Part shown: positions 1 to 11,188 of the stretch, one piece after another
Position numbering within the stretch: the first letter of the stretch is position 1
Layout: each line of letters begins with the position of its first letter
Notes under the pieces: generated by a model
The model's database searches: none
What the model was told of the DNA's origin: nothing
Seen by the model: the letters and a program-made list of their open reading frames with translations, nothing else
NCBI GenBank assembly: GCA_036435485.1
Contig: CM071601.1
Location: 183,804,939-183,868,938 of the forward strand
Length of the DNA: 64,000 nucleotides
Origin: Saposhnikovia divaricata
Taxonomy: Eukaryota; Streptophyta; Magnoliopsida; Apiales; Apiaceae
Direction: 5' to 3'
Translations under genes and position numbers: made by a program

Positions 1-1
1 T

Positions 2-3000
2 GCAAGTGTGAGTTTGATGCCATATTCAATCTGCAAAAGGCTTGGTCTTGGAGAACTTAAAAAGACACGGATTTCACTTCAGTTGGCGGATCGTTCTGTT
101 AAGTATCCATTGGGAGTTATTGAAGACGTGGTTGTTAAAGTGGATAAATTTGTCATACCTTGTGATTTTGTGGTGTTAGAGATGGATGAAGATGTCGAGA
201 TACCCATTATCTTGGGACGGCCATTCTTGGCTACTGCTGGCACTACAATCGATGTTAAAGCTGGAAAATTGACATTGAATGTTGGCGAGGACAAAGTGGA
301 ATTTGATCTGAACAAAGCAATGAAGATGCCTCCTTTTGGAGCAACTTGTTTTACCATTGACATAGTGGATGACATTGTGCAGCTCGAGAATGAACACTTC
401 GTGGGAGCAGATCGGGTGTTGGATGATGTAGTAGAAGAAGAAGTACTTGTTGTTCGAGACACAGAAGTTGAGATGGTTTTTACACTTTCAGAGGCACCAC
501 AGGTGGAACTTAAACCTCTACCTGATAATTTGAGGTATGCCTTTCTTGGTCCTAATGATACATATCCTGTGGTAGTTTCTGCTTTGCTCATTGAAGATGA
601 GAGAGAAAAGTTATTACATGTTCTTCGGCAATATAAATCAGCTATTGGTTGGACAATTCAAGATATCAAGGGAATTAGCCCTGCTCTTTGCATGCATAGA
701 ATTGCCTTAGAAGATGATCATAAGCCTGTGATTGAGGGACAAAGAAGATTGAATCCGAATTTGCAAGAGGTGGTGAAGAAAGAAATCACTAAGTTGCTTG
801 ATGCTGGTATCATATATTCGGTTCCACACAGTAAATGGGTTAGCCCTATTCATGTTGTGCCTAAGAAAGGTGGGATGACTGTCGTTCACAATGAGAAGAA
901 TGAGTTGATTCCTACAAGAACAGTAACAGGTTGGAGAGTTTGCATTGATTATAGGAAGTTGAATAACGCTACTCGCAAAGATCACTTTCCCCTCCCATTC
1001 ATTGATCAAATGCTCGAAAGGTTGGCGGGTAATGAGTATTACAACTTTCTGGATGGATTCTCGGGTTACTTTCAGATTCCTATTGCACCCGAAGATCAAG
1101 AGAAGACCACCTTTACTTGTCCTTATGGCACTTTTGCTTATCGGAGGCTTCCTTTTGGTTTGTGTAATGGTCCTTCAACGTTTCAACGGCTCATGAACCA
1201 CATTTTCTCAGATTTTATAGGGAGAGACATGGAGGTCTTTATGGATGACTTCACGGTTTATGGTTCTTCTTTTGAATCATGTCTCGCCAGTTTATCAAAG
1301 GTGTTGCAAAGATGTACTGAAACGAATCTTGTTCTTAATTGGGAAAAATGTCACTTCATGGTGAAGGAAGGCATTGTGCTTGGACATAAAATCTCTAACA
1401 AAGGCATTGAGGTCGATAGAGCAAAAATTGAAGTTATTGAAAAATTGCCACCACCCTCATCTGTGAAAGGAATTCGAAGCTTTCTTGGGCATGCTGGTTT
1501 TTATCGACGGTTCATCAAGGATTTCTCCAAGTTAGCTCGGCCACTCTGCAATCTTCTTGAAAAGGATCGTGTTTTTGACTTTGATGAAAGTTGTCTTGAT
1601 GCTTTTAACAGGTTGAAGAAGGAACTTACTTCTGCACCCATAGTTACATCTCCCGATTGGAGCTTGCCATTTGAGCTTATGTGTGATGCTAGTGACTATG
1701 CTGTGGGTATTGTTCTTGGGCAAAAGAAGGATAAGCGGATGCACGTGATAGCTTATGCAAGCAAGACTCTTGATGATGCGCAAATCAACTATTCCACTAC
1801 GGAGAAAGAGCTACTTGCAGTGGTGTTTGCACTTGATAAATTCAGATCCTATCTTGTTGGGTCTAAGGTGATTGTCTATTCGGATCATGCTGCGATTCGT
1901 TTCTTGATGACAAAGAAGGATGCCAAGCCTCGTTTAGTTCGTTGGATTCTTTTACTCCAGGAATTTGATCTTGAGATTCGAGATAAGAAGGGGTCCGAGA
2001 ACTTGGTAGCTGATCATTTATCTAGGTTGGACCAAGGAGATGGAGAGGTAGGAGGTGAAATACCTATCAATGATAAATTTCCGGAAGAGCAGCTTCTAGG
2101 TGTGTCCTTGTCTACACCATGGTATGCAGATTTTGTGAACTACATTGTGGGAGGAGTGGTGCCTGATAATCTTTCTTATAATCAGAAGAAGAAGTTCTTT
2201 TATGATGTGAAGCATTACTATTGGGAAGAACCGCTGCTTTACAAAGAATGTGCTGATGGAATGTTTCGTAGATGTATACCTCATGATGAAGTTCCTCATA
2301 TTTTCAGACATTGCCATTCTCTAGAGTGTGGAGGTCATAACAGTAGCATGAAGACAGTGGCGAAAGTTTTACAGTCAGGATTCTATTGGCCAACCATGCA
2401 TCAAGATGCTAGAGACTTTGTAGCTAAATGTGATAGATGTCAACGAGTTGGGAATATTTCGAGGAGGAACGAGATGCCTTTACAATCTATTCTTGAGGTG
2501 GAGATTTTCGATGTGTGGGGGATGGACTTCATGGGTCCATTTCCATCTTCTTATGGAAATCAGTATATTTTGGTGGGAGTTGATTATGTCTCTAAATGGG
2601 TTGAAGCCATTGCGTCTCCTACTAATGATGCTAGAGTGGTGAAGAAGTTCTTGAAGAAGAATGTGTTCACTAGATTTGGAGTGCCAAGGGCTATTATCAA
2701 TGATGGAGGTTCGCACTTTTGCAATAAACAGGTGGCAGATCTCTTGAAAAAGTATGGTGTGACACAAAAGGTGGCAACTCCTTATCATCCGCAAACAAGT
2801 GGACAAGTTGAGATTTCGAATCGTGAGCTGAAGTCAATTTTGGAGAAGACAGTGGCAAGTTCGAGAAAAGATTGGTCAACAAAGCTTGATGATGCTCTTT
2901 GGGCATATAGAACGGCATTTAAAACACCTATTGGGATGTCTCCATATAGGTTGGTTTTTGGGAAGCCATGTCATTTGCCGGTGGAACTTCAGCATAAGGC

Positions 3001-3412
3001 GTTTTGGGCGACAAGAAATTTGAATTTTGATTTAAAATCCGCGGGAGAGAAGCGTTTGCTTCAACTTGGAGAGCTTGAGGAGATTAGGCTCCAGTCCTAT
3101 GAAAATGCTAGTATCTACAAGGAGAAGACCAAATTGTGGCATGATAAGCACATTCAGAATAAGGAATTTGAGGTTGGGCAGCATGTTCTATTGTTTAATT
3201 CAAGACTCCGTTTATTTCCCGGAAAGCTCAAATCACGATGGACCGGACCTTTTGAGATTGTGAAGGTCTATCCTAATGGAGTTTGTGAGATTACTAGGGA
3301 AGGGTCAGATGTATTCAAGGTGAACGGGCAGAGACTTAAGCCGTACCTGCTTGCAGAAACAGTGGAGCGAGGAATGAGCAGTCTTTACTTCCAGGACTTT
3401 ATCATCAGTTGA
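2..3412 (+). CDS. Athila-like pol polyprotein (protease-RT-RNase H-integrase), 5' partial
   Basis: The frame is open from the first codon in the window, so the apparent GTG start at 8 is not a true start. It opens in Ala-Ser of the protease active-site region; the catalytic Asp lies just off the edge. The protease flap/ILGRPFL motif is near residue 68 (counting from position 8). Reverse transcriptase spans roughly residues 230-420 with active-site F-M-D-D at 411-414. RNase H follows (CDAS near 560). The integrase has an H-H-C-C finger (CDRCQR) and catalytic D840, D899 and E935, with exactly 35 residues between the last two. A GPF-type C-terminal segment (RWTGPFEI) follows. The frame is uninterrupted to a TGA and all visible catalytic residues are kept, so this is the best preserved retroelement frame in the window. 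The element as a whole is probably defective because its downstream ORF is broken. Confidence 0.93.
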   Translation, partial: ASVSLMPYSICKRLGLGELKKTRISLQLADRSVKYPLGVIEDVVVKVDKFVIPCDFVVLEMDEDVEIPIILGRPFLATAGTTIDVKAGKLTLNVGEDKVEFDLNKAMKMPPFGATCFTIDIVDDIVQLENEHFVGADRVLDDVVEEEVLVVRDTEVEMVFTLSEAPQVELKPLPDNLRYAFLGPNDTYPVVVSALLIEDEREKLLHVLRQYKSAIGWTIQDIKGISPALCMHRIALEDDHKPVIEGQRRLNPNLQEVVKKEITKLLDAGIIYSVPHSKWVSPIHVVPKKGGMTVVHNEKNELIPTRTVTGWRVCIDYRKLNNATRKDHFPLPFIDQMLERLAGNEYYNFLDGFSGYFQIPIAPEDQEKTTFTCPYGTFAYRRLPFGLCNGPSTFQRLMNHIFSDFIGRDMEVFMDDFTVYGSSFESCLASLSKVLQRCTETNLVLNWEKCHFMVKEGIVLGHKISNKGIEVDRAKIEVIEKLPPPSSVKGIRSFLGHAGFYRRFIKDFSKLARPLCNLLEKDRVFDFDESCLDAFNRLKKELTSAPIVTSPDWSLPFELMCDASDYAVGIVLGQKKDKRMHVIAYASKTLDDAQINYSTTEKELLAVVFALDKFRSYLVGSKVIVYSDHAAIRFLMTKKDAKPRLVRWILLLQEFDLEIRDKKGSENLVADHLSRLDQGDGEVGGEIPINDKFPEEQLLGVSLSTPWYADFVNYIVGGVVPDNLSYNQKKKFFYDVKHYYWEEPLLYKECADGMFRRCIPHDEVPHIFRHCHSLECGGHNSSMKTVAKVLQSGFYWPTMHQDARDFVAKCDRCQRVGNISRRNEMPLQSILEVEIFDVWGMDFMGPFPSSYGNQYILVGVDYVSKWVEAIASPTNDARVVKKFLKKNVFTRFGVPRAIINDGGSHFCNKQVADLLKKYGVTQKVATPYHPQTSGQVEISNRELKSILEKTVASSRKDWSTKLDDALWAYRTAFKTPIGMSPYRLVFGKPCHLPVELQHKAFWATRNLNFDLKSAGEKRLLQLGELEEIRLQSYENASIYKEKTKLWHDKHIQNKEFEVGQHVLLFNSRLRLFPGKLKSRWTGPFEIVKVYPNGVCEITREGSDVFKVNGQRLKPYLLAETVERGMSSLYFQDFIIS

Positions 3413-3420
3413 GAATCGGC

Positions 3421-3469
3421 GTCGGGCTAACGACGTTAAACAAATGCGCTTCTTGGGAGGCAACCCAAG
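3421..3469 (+). other. two adjacent hairpins just after pol stop
   Basis: GTCG (3421-3424) can pair with CGAC (3431-3434). CTTGGG (3452-3457) can pair with CCCAAG (3464-3469) around the loop AGGCAA. They lie 10-60 nt downstream of the pol stop codon, at the entrance to the spacer. I recall the TTGGGAGGCAACCCAA box as recurrent in Athila/Tat-type elements; that is from memory, and its function is unknown to me. Confidence 0.6.
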
Positions 3470-3486
3470 TTATGTAGTATTTTTGT

Positions 3487-3608
3487 AAAAAAAAAAAAAA
3501 AAAAAAAATTGAGTGTTGTGAGTTTGTAAAAAAAAAAAAAAATTTGAGTGTTGTGAGTTTGTGAAGAAAAAAAAAACAGAGTGCTGTGAGTGAAAAAAAA
3601 AAAAAAAA
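3487..3608 (+). repeat. A-tract / TTGAGTGTTGTGAGTTTGT repeat
   Basis: Poly(A) runs of about 10-23 bases alternate with a short unit reading roughly TTGAGTGTTGTGAGTTTG. There are three recognisable units, the last degenerate (CAGAGTGCTGTGAG). It lies in the untranslated spacer between pol and the envelope-like ORF. Confidence 0.8.
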
Positions 3609-3631
3609 CAAGAAAATCAGTTCGAATGCAG

Positions 3632-3845
3632 AACAGACCTGCGCATCAGGCGCAAAATATGGCGCAGGAGCTCCCCAGAATGCAGGAGAGACTCGCGCAT
3701 GAGGCGCCAATTCTGGCGCAGGAGCGCCGCAGTAACGCAGTACAGGAATGCGCATCAGGCGCGGATGTGCGCTTCAGGAATGCGCAACAGGCGCGGTCGC
3801 GCGCTTCAGACCTGCGCAACAGGCTTGTTTCCAGCGCTTCAGGCG
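3632..3845 (+). repeat. GC-rich degenerate repeat, GCGCAtCAGGCGC
   Basis: Five copies of a GCGCA(A/T)(C/G)AGGC(GC) core begin near 3641, 3695, 3750, 3782 and 3813. The spacing is about 54, 55, 32 and 31 bases. Most copies can fold on themselves (GCGC pairing with GCGC). The block is strikingly GC-rich between an A-tract region and an AT-rich region. The reading frame across it has no protein-like character, so I treat it as noncoding spacer. Confidence 0.7.
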
Positions 3846-3990
3846 CCATACCCTACTGCACCAGTTCGAATTTTTGTGTAAAATTTCATAAAATTTATCT
3901 TATATCCCTTATTCTTCATACTCCAACCCAATTTCACATCAAATTAAAAACCTTAACTTCTAAATCCTCTTCTACATCTAATTCAATCCC

Positions 3991-3992
<2 letters not shown>

Positions 3993-4015
<23 letters not shown>
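3993..4015 (+). repeat. (TA)n microsatellite
   Basis: Uninterrupted TA dinucleotide run within the AT-rich part of the Athila spacer, followed by a T-run. Confidence 0.9.
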
Positions 4016-4022
<7 letters not shown>

Positions 4023-4332
4023 CATCTCTAAATCAAATTCACCATTATCCATTATATACACACCCACCACACCTATACATACACAACCTCATCTCTATAA
4101 ACCCCAAATTCTTAACTTTCATCCATTCAAAGTGCAAGGGGGATTTAAATTCGAAATTTTTGGGGATTCATCTAGCAAGTTCACCTCTTTGATTCAAGTG
4201 GGTAATATTCTATCTTATCTTTTATTTGAATTTGTGAATTTTGCAAGCTAGGGTTCTTGGTGTATAATTTGGGGGTTCTTTATTTGGTGAATTGTTTGGA
4301 GATTATTGTGCCTTGCTTGATATTTGTTGATT

Positions 4333-5535
4333 ATGGCTCCTAAAAGGCAACGAATAATGGGTGGTAGTAGTAGTGCTCGTCCATCTTCGGATGAGAATGA
4401 TGTTGTGGGAGATGGAGTGGAAAAATTTGTGAATGAGAATGCCAAGGCGGAGTATGGTAGGTTAGTTTCGAAGGGGGTTATTCAGGAAAGAAGGCTTGTG
4501 CCATATAAGTATGAGGAGATGGTTGCGATGATTAGTGAGCGGGGTTGGACGTTATTTTGTGAATTTGCTAATGATGCCTCATTGGATGTGGTTAGGGAAT
4601 TCTATGCTAATGCTTCGATAGCAAGGAATAATTCCACGGTTGTGAGGGGTCGGAAGGTGGATTATTCGCCTCGTGCTATTCGTAATTTGATTAGGCAACC
4701 TCCTAAGCCTAGAGATGCTACGGATTGGGGACAAAAGTCTAAGGATGATGTTGATCTTGATGCACTCATTGGTGAGTTATGTGTTCCGGGAACGAAGTGG
4801 AAATGTAAGTTAGGTACGGAGATAAAACGTATTTTCCCGGCTTCGTCATTGTCTGGTTTTGCAAAGGCATGGTTCTTTTTCATCAGTTCTAATATCATTC
4901 CGTCAAACCATGTTTCTGATGTTACTGTTGATCGAGCTATCTTGCTATGGGGTATTCTCAAAGGTGAGTATGTTGACCTTGGGTACCTTATTAATCAAAA
5001 TATTCTTCGGTTTTTGGGAAGCAATTCATCAGCTAGTATTCCATATGCTTCTACTATCTCGTACTTGTGTGACGCATCGAAAGTCAAATGGTATCAAGGT
5101 GAGCCCGTGCATAAACCTATGGCTTCTATTAAGGATGCTACTATTGATCGGTTGAGGTTGAAGGAGTGGCCGGGCGGCACTCCTCATCCTAGGGGATTAG
5201 GTTTTGTTGTTGATGGTGCTAGTGGTCAGAGAGCAGGCGCTCCGCCACTTGTTGAAAGGGCACCGGAAGTGGCTAGGGCAGGATCTTCGCAGAGTACTAT
5301 GGATATGTCCGTTTTTTAATCTTATTTTCGTCGAATGACTAGGCGGTTGGATGCTATGCATGCGAGCAGTCGCCAGTATTCTGAGGACATGGGCATAGCT
5401 TTGGAGGCAAAGTTTCAGTCACCTAGTACTCCTGTTCAGTGGCCTATATTTGGAGCTCGGACTCCGTACCCTCCACCGGATTCTTCTGATGAGGATGATG
5501 AGGATGATGAGGGTGACGACAGCGAGGACGACTAG
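4333..5535 (+). pseudogene. Athila envelope-like / 'plant transposon protein' ORF, broken by one stop
   Basis: The ATG at 4333 is chosen over the upstream TTG at 4324. The first segment is 328 codons (basic MAPKRQR start, Ser-rich stretch, then a globular region of about 170 residues). It ends in a TAA at 5317-5319. The same frame resumes directly and runs 72 more codons to 5535, ending in an acidic tail (EDDEDDEGDDSEDD). A single in-frame stop therefore splits one ~400-codon ORF. Position after pol and overall look match the extra ORF of Athila elements, which plant proteomes often label 'putative plant transposon protein'. I see no signal peptide or transmembrane helix, so a true envelope role is not supported. 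Its biochemical function is unknown. Confidence 0.75.
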
Positions 5536-6974
5536 GTATGTTTTCTACTATCCCTTATATTTACTTCCATTCAATGCGGACATTGAATCTTTCAAGTTTG
5601 GGGGTGTTTTGAGGGATTAGTAGTTGTTGTATTATGTGTTCATGTAGGATTTCATGTTTTGCATATTAGTGATAATTCATGCATATATGTTTGTGCTATT
5701 TACGTTTGTCTCATATAGGACATTCTGTTTTTATTTTCGTATACCATGTGAGTTTTCATTTAGTTGCATTTTCATGGCATGCATATTTCATGATCCCTTA
5801 GGACGAGCTGATTCTGATTAATAGGTAGATGTTTAATTGAGTGTGGTGATGATGAGTAGAGGGCTGATTTATAGTTTCTATGAAATTGACTTGCATGTTA
5901 CGGGAACAAAATTTATTACACAGTCTCATTGGGGTGCTTTTGGGCTAGGTTAGGGTCATGCCTGTGGGATGTTTTGAGATTTAATCACTTGTTTATATTT
6001 AGAATTTTCGTTATTCCCTTTATAGCGTAGGAACATTAAAGTCTAAGTTTGGGAGAAACCAGGAATTTTCATGCTAGTTGTTCATAATTGTGGCTAGGCG
6101 TCAAATGGCTAGTAGCCGGCTCATATTTATATGAGTAGTCTAGGGTTGGAAATGAGAAAGACTCATTCCAGATTGCAAAAAAAAAAAGAAGAAAAAAAAA
6201 AGAAGAAAAAAAAAAGAGAAAAAAAAAAAGAGTCAATAAGTTATTTGTTTATATGCAAAATTAACCAGAGTGAGCTCTTTAATACTTGAGTAATTAAGTC
6301 TGAGGGGACTTAGTCCTAGTAACCTAAAGCCCTTGTGGTTTGGGATTGCTGACCTAACACTCGCTACATGGGTATTATTGTATAAGCCTTTTGGGGTCTC
6401 ATTCATTGCACGGATAAATAAGCATGCGTATTGTATATAGTGTCGTAGTTTAGTAATAAAGCATGAGTTTCTGTCTACCTTGGATAAGGGTGGAGGTGTT
6501 CCTAGGTTATGAAGTGTCTACAGTCTATTCTGATTATAAACCTGTGATTGTCTTGACGGAAAGCATGTATGATTTTTGACCTAGTTTTGGGAGTATTTCT
6601 GATGAGCATTGCACACACACACACGTTTCTGTTCATGTATTTGTTAGTATACGGGGACTTAGTCGAGCTCTGCTTGGATTTGTTGCATTCTTTGAGATAT
6701 TTGCTTGTTAGTTGGTTTTAGTGAGTTTGAAGGGGATCTTGCATTTTCATAGTAGTTGCATTCATGCATTGCATTGTATTAGGTTAAATGGATTTTGTGG
6801 GTACATTCGCTATAGACCCTCACGAGACCTTACTCGTCCACTAGGGCTGCCTAGGGGTTTAAAGGGCTTGTTGCATATGCCAAATGCAACCGTGATCACC
6901 TACGGAAGTGGTACTAATCAGGTAGTTGTAATTGTTTATGCTTGAGGACAAGCATCAGTTTAAGTTTGGGGGTT
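5536..6974 (+). other. Athila 3' noncoding spacer ending in polypurine tract
   Basis: No credible gene. It contains a 56-base purine-only stretch (6176-6231) and a short CA repeat near 6610. Just before the LTR is a GTTTGGGGG stretch (6964-6972) that can serve as the plus-strand primer tract. A 77-codon ORF at 6712-6945 shows no family resemblance and is probably chance. Confidence 0.7.
6176..6231 (+). repeat. A-rich purine tract (A10-GAAG repeats)
   Basis: Runs of nine to eleven A separated by GAAG or GAG, purine-only over about 56 bases. Confidence 0.85.
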
Positions 6975-8247
6975 TGATAAGTGGATTTTATATCCACTGG
7001 GAATCCCTCCGTTCGGCTTAAATTGATTGTTTTGGACTCAAGTTGTTGTAGTTTTGATGAGTTTTGCTTAGTTGTGCAGATTTACGAGAATGTTGATTAA
7101 AGTTGATGCTTCTATCGTTTTTGGAGATTTAATTGATTAAAATTCGGATTTTCCGGGAAGGCTGCGCAGCTTATACTGTTTTGGCCATATCTGGAGTTCT
7201 AGAAGTCTGTTTTCAGCGATCTTACTGCCCACGCGAAGCTTGAGAGATTTTCTACAATATGGGATAGGTTTCACACGACCAGGTCGCGTGTGGTGGGCCC
7301 AGGAAGCACGACCAGCAGATAGATGGAAGCAGAAAAATTACTGTTTTGCCCTTTTCTAGTTCTAATTGTATTTTAGGCAATTTTTAATACCTGAATTGAA
7401 TTCTAATTGTAATAGAAGGTAATATCTTGCTGGGCAAGATTTGTAGAGCCTATTTAAACACATCTTACCATTGTAAATCATAACAATTCATAGATAACAA
7501 TTGATAGCTGTAAATCGTATCAAGGTACTTTCGATCTTCAATTCTTTCTTCAATATTATGTTTTCATTCATTATCATTATTATTATGTTTTCTTTATTAA
7601 ATATGCGTAACTAATTCTCTAATCTGAGGATTGGGTAGTATTCCTTGGTATTCATGCATGCTTGATTATGTGATTTTCTGCCTGGCTGATTTGTTAATGA
7701 GATCTTAACACAATTAGGGGAGTCATGAACCTTTGATTGTATTCTAGGGATTGTAATAAGCTTGGGAGAGAAGTTGCAATCTTAGTACATGATTTAACAG
7801 ACATAATTTGAATATTAGATCGGGAGATTAATAGGAGAATTGTGAGACATATAATTCTTGGTATCTAATAGTTTATAGATATACTTTGATTGTATCACGG
7901 GAGTGTCAATTAAGGTGTAGCTGTAAGCACTATATTGTAGCCTGGGAGGGTGCAGTATAACTTTAGAAGAATTGTTTTCAGCAAGGTAGGAATACAGATA
8001 TCACATTAATATTGAGCATGTATTGAAACCAGGTGAAGAACCCTAGTTCTTAGATTGTTTTCCAACATATTTGAATCTCAGTTTAAAATCAATTCTTAGC
8101 GTTTATAATTAGTTCTTGGTTAATTTAGTTAAAACACAAACCCAAAGATTTTTCTCACACACTTCTAGACGTAAAGAGATAAGATACTTGAACTTGATAT
8201 TACATTCAGTCCTTCCCTGCGAACGAACAACAAAAATACTATTAACA
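6975..8247 (+). repeat. Athila-like 3' LTR (~1.27 kb)
   Basis: Starts TGATAAGTGGATTTTATATC right after a G-rich tract and ends at AACA. Its first ~100 bases align by eye with the start of the solo LTR at 52119. The TATA-type box TATTTAAA (7451-7458) sits in the context GCCTATTTAAACAC, matching GCCTATATAAACAC in that solo LTR. The left border is firm. The right border is inferred from the CA end and by analogy. Confidence 0.75.
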
Positions 8248-8280
8248 AATAGCTGTTTATCTCCTGGCGGTGAATTGCAG

Positions 8281-8448
8281 TCACTTGGCGGAGGCTACAT
8301 GGGTGGTAATTCTGGTGATCCAACCGGAAATTCAGGATCCGGAAATCAAAGATGGAGATCTGAACCCTCACAGGGTGCTGGAAGTTATGGGGCACCTAGT
8401 GCTGGGCAAGTTGGATATGGTGGTGGTTATGGTGCACAGCAGCAGTAA
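8281..8448 (+). CDS. probable last coding exon of a Gly/Gln-rich host protein
   Basis: Directly after the LTR end and a short non-LTR stretch, GAATTGCAG at 8272-8280 can be a 3' splice site. The following frame encodes about 55 residues of low complexity, rich in Gly, Ser, Tyr and Gln (LGGGYMGGNSG... YGGGYGAQQQ), and ends at TAA 8446-8448. The composition resembles the C-terminal tails of plant RNA-binding proteins (hnRNP or KH type), but no domain is visible, so the gene cannot be named. The frame stays open upstream to about 8116, but that part is LTR sequence. If real, the Athila element sits in the last intron or right at this exon, and the remaining exons lie beyond the left edge. The acceptor could also lie a few codons earlier. 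Confidence 0.5.
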   Translation, partial: SLGGGYMGGNSGDPTGNSGSGNQRWRSEPSQGAGSYGAPSAGQVGYGGGYGAQQQ

Positions 8449-9997
8449 TTCTGAAGGGCTGTTGCAGAGGATAATTGATGCAGCATGCATGAATTTTTAA
8501 ATAGATTTTGACTCGTATTGGCTCGCTGAGTGTAGCTTTAAATTTTTTGTGCCTACAGGTATCTGTTTGTGTATCTGGAGGTTTCTCTTATGTTAGTGTG
8601 TATGAATGACATAGAACTATTAAATGATGTTTTCGACTTCGGAATCAGAATCCTGTTGCAATCATTGATATGATAACATAGCAGTATGGAGACTTAGTGA
8701 GTGTTTTGTTTTCTGTGTTGGGAACTACCTTCGAGATGAGGTAATCAGAATTAATAATAGACTAGGTGTAGCAGTACGGAGATTTAGTGAGCTATGTATA
8801 TGGTAGAAGTGGAGCTCTTTAGCAAATTTGTGTTAGCAGTAAGTAGTTGTGGTGGTAATTGTAGTGGTGGTTAACTGGAAAAATTAGATTAGTTTTGGTA
8901 GATTTTTTTTTTTTTTTTTGTATTGTTAGGTTGTGTGGTTTGATGTGCTCTTTGTTTGGCAAGCTGTAGTATAAAATATACTACAGCTTAGGTAAATGGT
9001 TTGTAAACAGAAAGGCAACACATAAACAGAAAGGCAACACACACATGTAGGTAATGATTTTTTAACGCATGTAAAGTTAAGTTTAGGTGACCAGTAAATG
9101 GTTTGTAAAGGCAACACGCATGTAGGTAATGCGTGTTCAAGTCATGCTATTTTAATCACGCATAACAAAATATAACCATGCATTTGAGTTGTGTGTATGA
9201 ACGGTATTTAGGGCCAATAATTACATATCCAGATATTTTAATCCTTTACCTACTTAAATTAGTGTAAATGAAGCATTCGCCCATTTAAAATTGATTGAAT
9301 TCACTCGACTTTACAATCAGTTAAATTTAGAAGGTCGAGTTGTACAACACTGCAAGACAAAGGTGGTTTTTGACTTAAAGACCTGGCTGCCATAATGTGT
9401 AGTATATGTGTAGAGTATGGTCTACTTGCAGCTAAATTACATGCATCTCTACATGAATATCATTTTTCCAAAAAAATAATTAGGCTTACAGCAATATGTA
9501 TGTATTGGGTGGTTTCACGAATGTAGTTGGAGGTAGAAATAATGTAAGTATTAATATGTAATTAATGATTAAGAATTGAGAAAAAAGATCCTGAGATATC
9601 CTCTTAACAATTAGTGACCGATGGTACAGTAAAATTCACATACAGTTGATTAAGAAGAGACCGAGATTAATTTCAAAAAAAAAAAGAAAAAGAAAAGACC
9701 GAGATTGTCCCAATCTATTTATATGTGTCAACAAAATTGGAGTGGTATGACAATCTCAAATAATTTTTAAATAATTTTAATGTAAAGAAACCCCCTCTCA
9801 ACTGATGATACAGTCATAGGTAGTGATAATAGAATTCGATAAATAACCGCAATATATATACCATTTTTTTAAAAAAAATTGTGCGCCTTATATATTTGGG
9901 TCCCAGACGTCCTTTTGCCGGGCCAGCCCTGTATTTAGTGTGTATTCTATCACATATATGTAATGTTGAATTGTTACGGAAGAAACTGAAAACTGTA
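8449..9997 (+). other. probable 3'UTR then intergenic DNA
   Basis: No coding potential. There is a direct duplication of about 18 bases, AAACAGAAAGGCAACACA, near 9006-9042, with a third partial copy near 9105-9119, and a T-run near 8906-8920. The first several hundred bases may be 3'UTR of the upstream exon; no clear polyadenylation signal was picked. Confidence 0.5.
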
Positions 9998-9999
9998 TA

Positions 10000-10256
10000 C
10001 TCCTCCATCCCATTTTACTAGTCTCTCTTGAAATTTTTTGAAAAATAATGAGTATTAAGAAAAGTTAGTTGTGCAACAATTTTCTGTGCTTATCATATTT
10101 ATTATGGCTATTTTATACTAAATAAAGTAAGTTTTCTATTGAAAATGACAAAATTAGAGGCTAAGTTTGAAATTTTTACATTGGAAGTAGAAATGGACAA
10201 TTATTATGGGATTAAAAAATTCTCCAAAAGAAACTAATATTATGGGATGGAGAGAA
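10000..10256. mobile_element. Stowaway-like MITE, 257 bp
   Basis: Left end CTCCTCCATCCCATTTTACT and right end AATATTATGGGATGGAGAGAA are imperfect inverted repeats. TA dinucleotides flank both sides (9998-9999 and 10257-10258). Short, noncoding and AT-rich, as expected for Tc1/mariner-derived Stowaway elements. Confidence 0.75.
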
Positions 10257-10457
10257 TATAATACTGAATCTCAAAATTTTAAAATTATTATTCAAATAAA
10301 TTCCATCATTTAAGCTGTAACTACAATTAACTGGAATTACAGCTTTAATAAATACCGACAATTCTCTTTAAATACAGTATATTCATTCCCAGAATCTGAT
10401 TGGGACAATAACTACTACATGAGTGTAGTAGTATGGGTTGACTGTTTTTGACATATA

Positions 10458-10857
10458 TTCCCTCCGTCTCGTTAAACCTTTCCTGTTTGAACACGAATTT
10501 TCATCCCAAAAAAAAAAAACACAGGTTTTAAGAAAAAGTGCGTATTGAATATTATTAGTAAAAAGTAGTGGATATTGAATATTGTTTTTAAGGAGTAGTG
10601 GTTATTGAATATTATTTTTAAGCAATAATGAGTGGAGTAATGGGTATTGAATATTGTTTTTAATGAGTAGTGGGTATTGAATATTATTTTTAAGGAGTAG
10701 TGGGTGGAGTAGTGGGCATTGAATATTATTTTTAAGGAGTAGTGGGTGGAATAGTGGATATTGAATATTATTTTTATGGCTTAAAATAGAAAGGATAAGA
10801 GTATTTTGATAGTCCCGATTTAGTAAACAGGAAACGTTTTAAGAGACCGGGGGGGAG
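10458..10857. mobile_element. Stowaway-like MITE with internal tandem repeat, ~400 bp
   Basis: TTCCCTCCGTCTCGTTAAAC at the left and AAGAGACCGGGGGGGAG at the right form imperfect inverted repeats next to TA (10456-10457; 10858-10859). The inside is largely a repeat of about 30 bases. CTCCCTCCGTC ends are the usual hallmark of plant Stowaway elements. Confidence 0.75.
10530..10780 (+). repeat. internal minisatellite, unit ~ GTAGTGGGTATTGAATATTATTTTTAAGGA
   Basis: About seven to eight degenerate copies of a ~30-base unit with the invariant core ATTGAATATT, inside the MITE at 10458-10857. Some copies carry an inserted GTGGGTGGA segment. Confidence 0.8.
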
Positions 10858-10886
10858 TATTCAGCATTTCAGTTTACTACTAAGTA

Positions 10887-11169
10887 CTCCCTCCGTCCTG
10901 TGGAGTTTTTTATATTTACTTTTTACGCGGAGATCAAAATAGTGGGTGTAATATTATTAAAATAAATAGAGTAATGGGTGCAATAATAATTTTATTGTTA
11001 AAATAAGTGAAGTGGTAGATGTAATAGTGTAAAGTGTTGAAAAAGTGGAGTGAAGTAGATGATGTAATAATGTATTTTGTTATTAAAATTTACTATTTTT
11101 AATAATGCAAAGAAATGGAAGAAACGACCCAAACTAAAAAGTGTAAAGAAATGAAAAATAGAGAGGAAG
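10887..11169. mobile_element. Stowaway-like MITE, 283 bp
   Basis: Opens CTCCCTCCGTCCTGTGGAG after TA (10885-10886) and closes AATAGAGAGGAAG before TA (11170-11171), a weakly matched inverted repeat. The interior is AT-rich and noncoding. Confidence 0.65.
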
Positions 11170-11188
11170 TAATTCCTTTAAATTTAGA

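Larger units (their letters stand above)
1..8247 (+). mobile_element. Athila-like Ty3 LTR retrotransposon, 5' part outside the window
   Basis: Order seen: pol frame, hairpin and A-tract spacer, envelope-like ORF, long 3' spacer ending in a G-rich polypurine stretch, then an LTR that opens with TGATAAGTGG. Pol followed by an extra ORF and a long 3' spacer is the known layout of the Athila branch of plant Ty3 elements. The 5' LTR, primer-binding site, gag and first part of the protease are off the left edge. The right end is inferred at 8247, where the sequence reads AACA after an LTR-like tail. The five bases after it (AATAG) are the predicted target duplication but cannot be checked against the missing left flank. 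The solo LTR at 52119-53648 is the same family and supports the left LTR border. Confidence 0.85.

Noticed and set aside
3590..4192. 200-codon plus-strand ORF after pol
   Set aside because: Its translation follows the GCGC repeat and a TA run, so it is repeat-driven and not a gene.
6712..6945. 77-codon ORF in the Athila 3' spacer
   Set aside because: No family features and a location in untranslated sequence; length is within chance.
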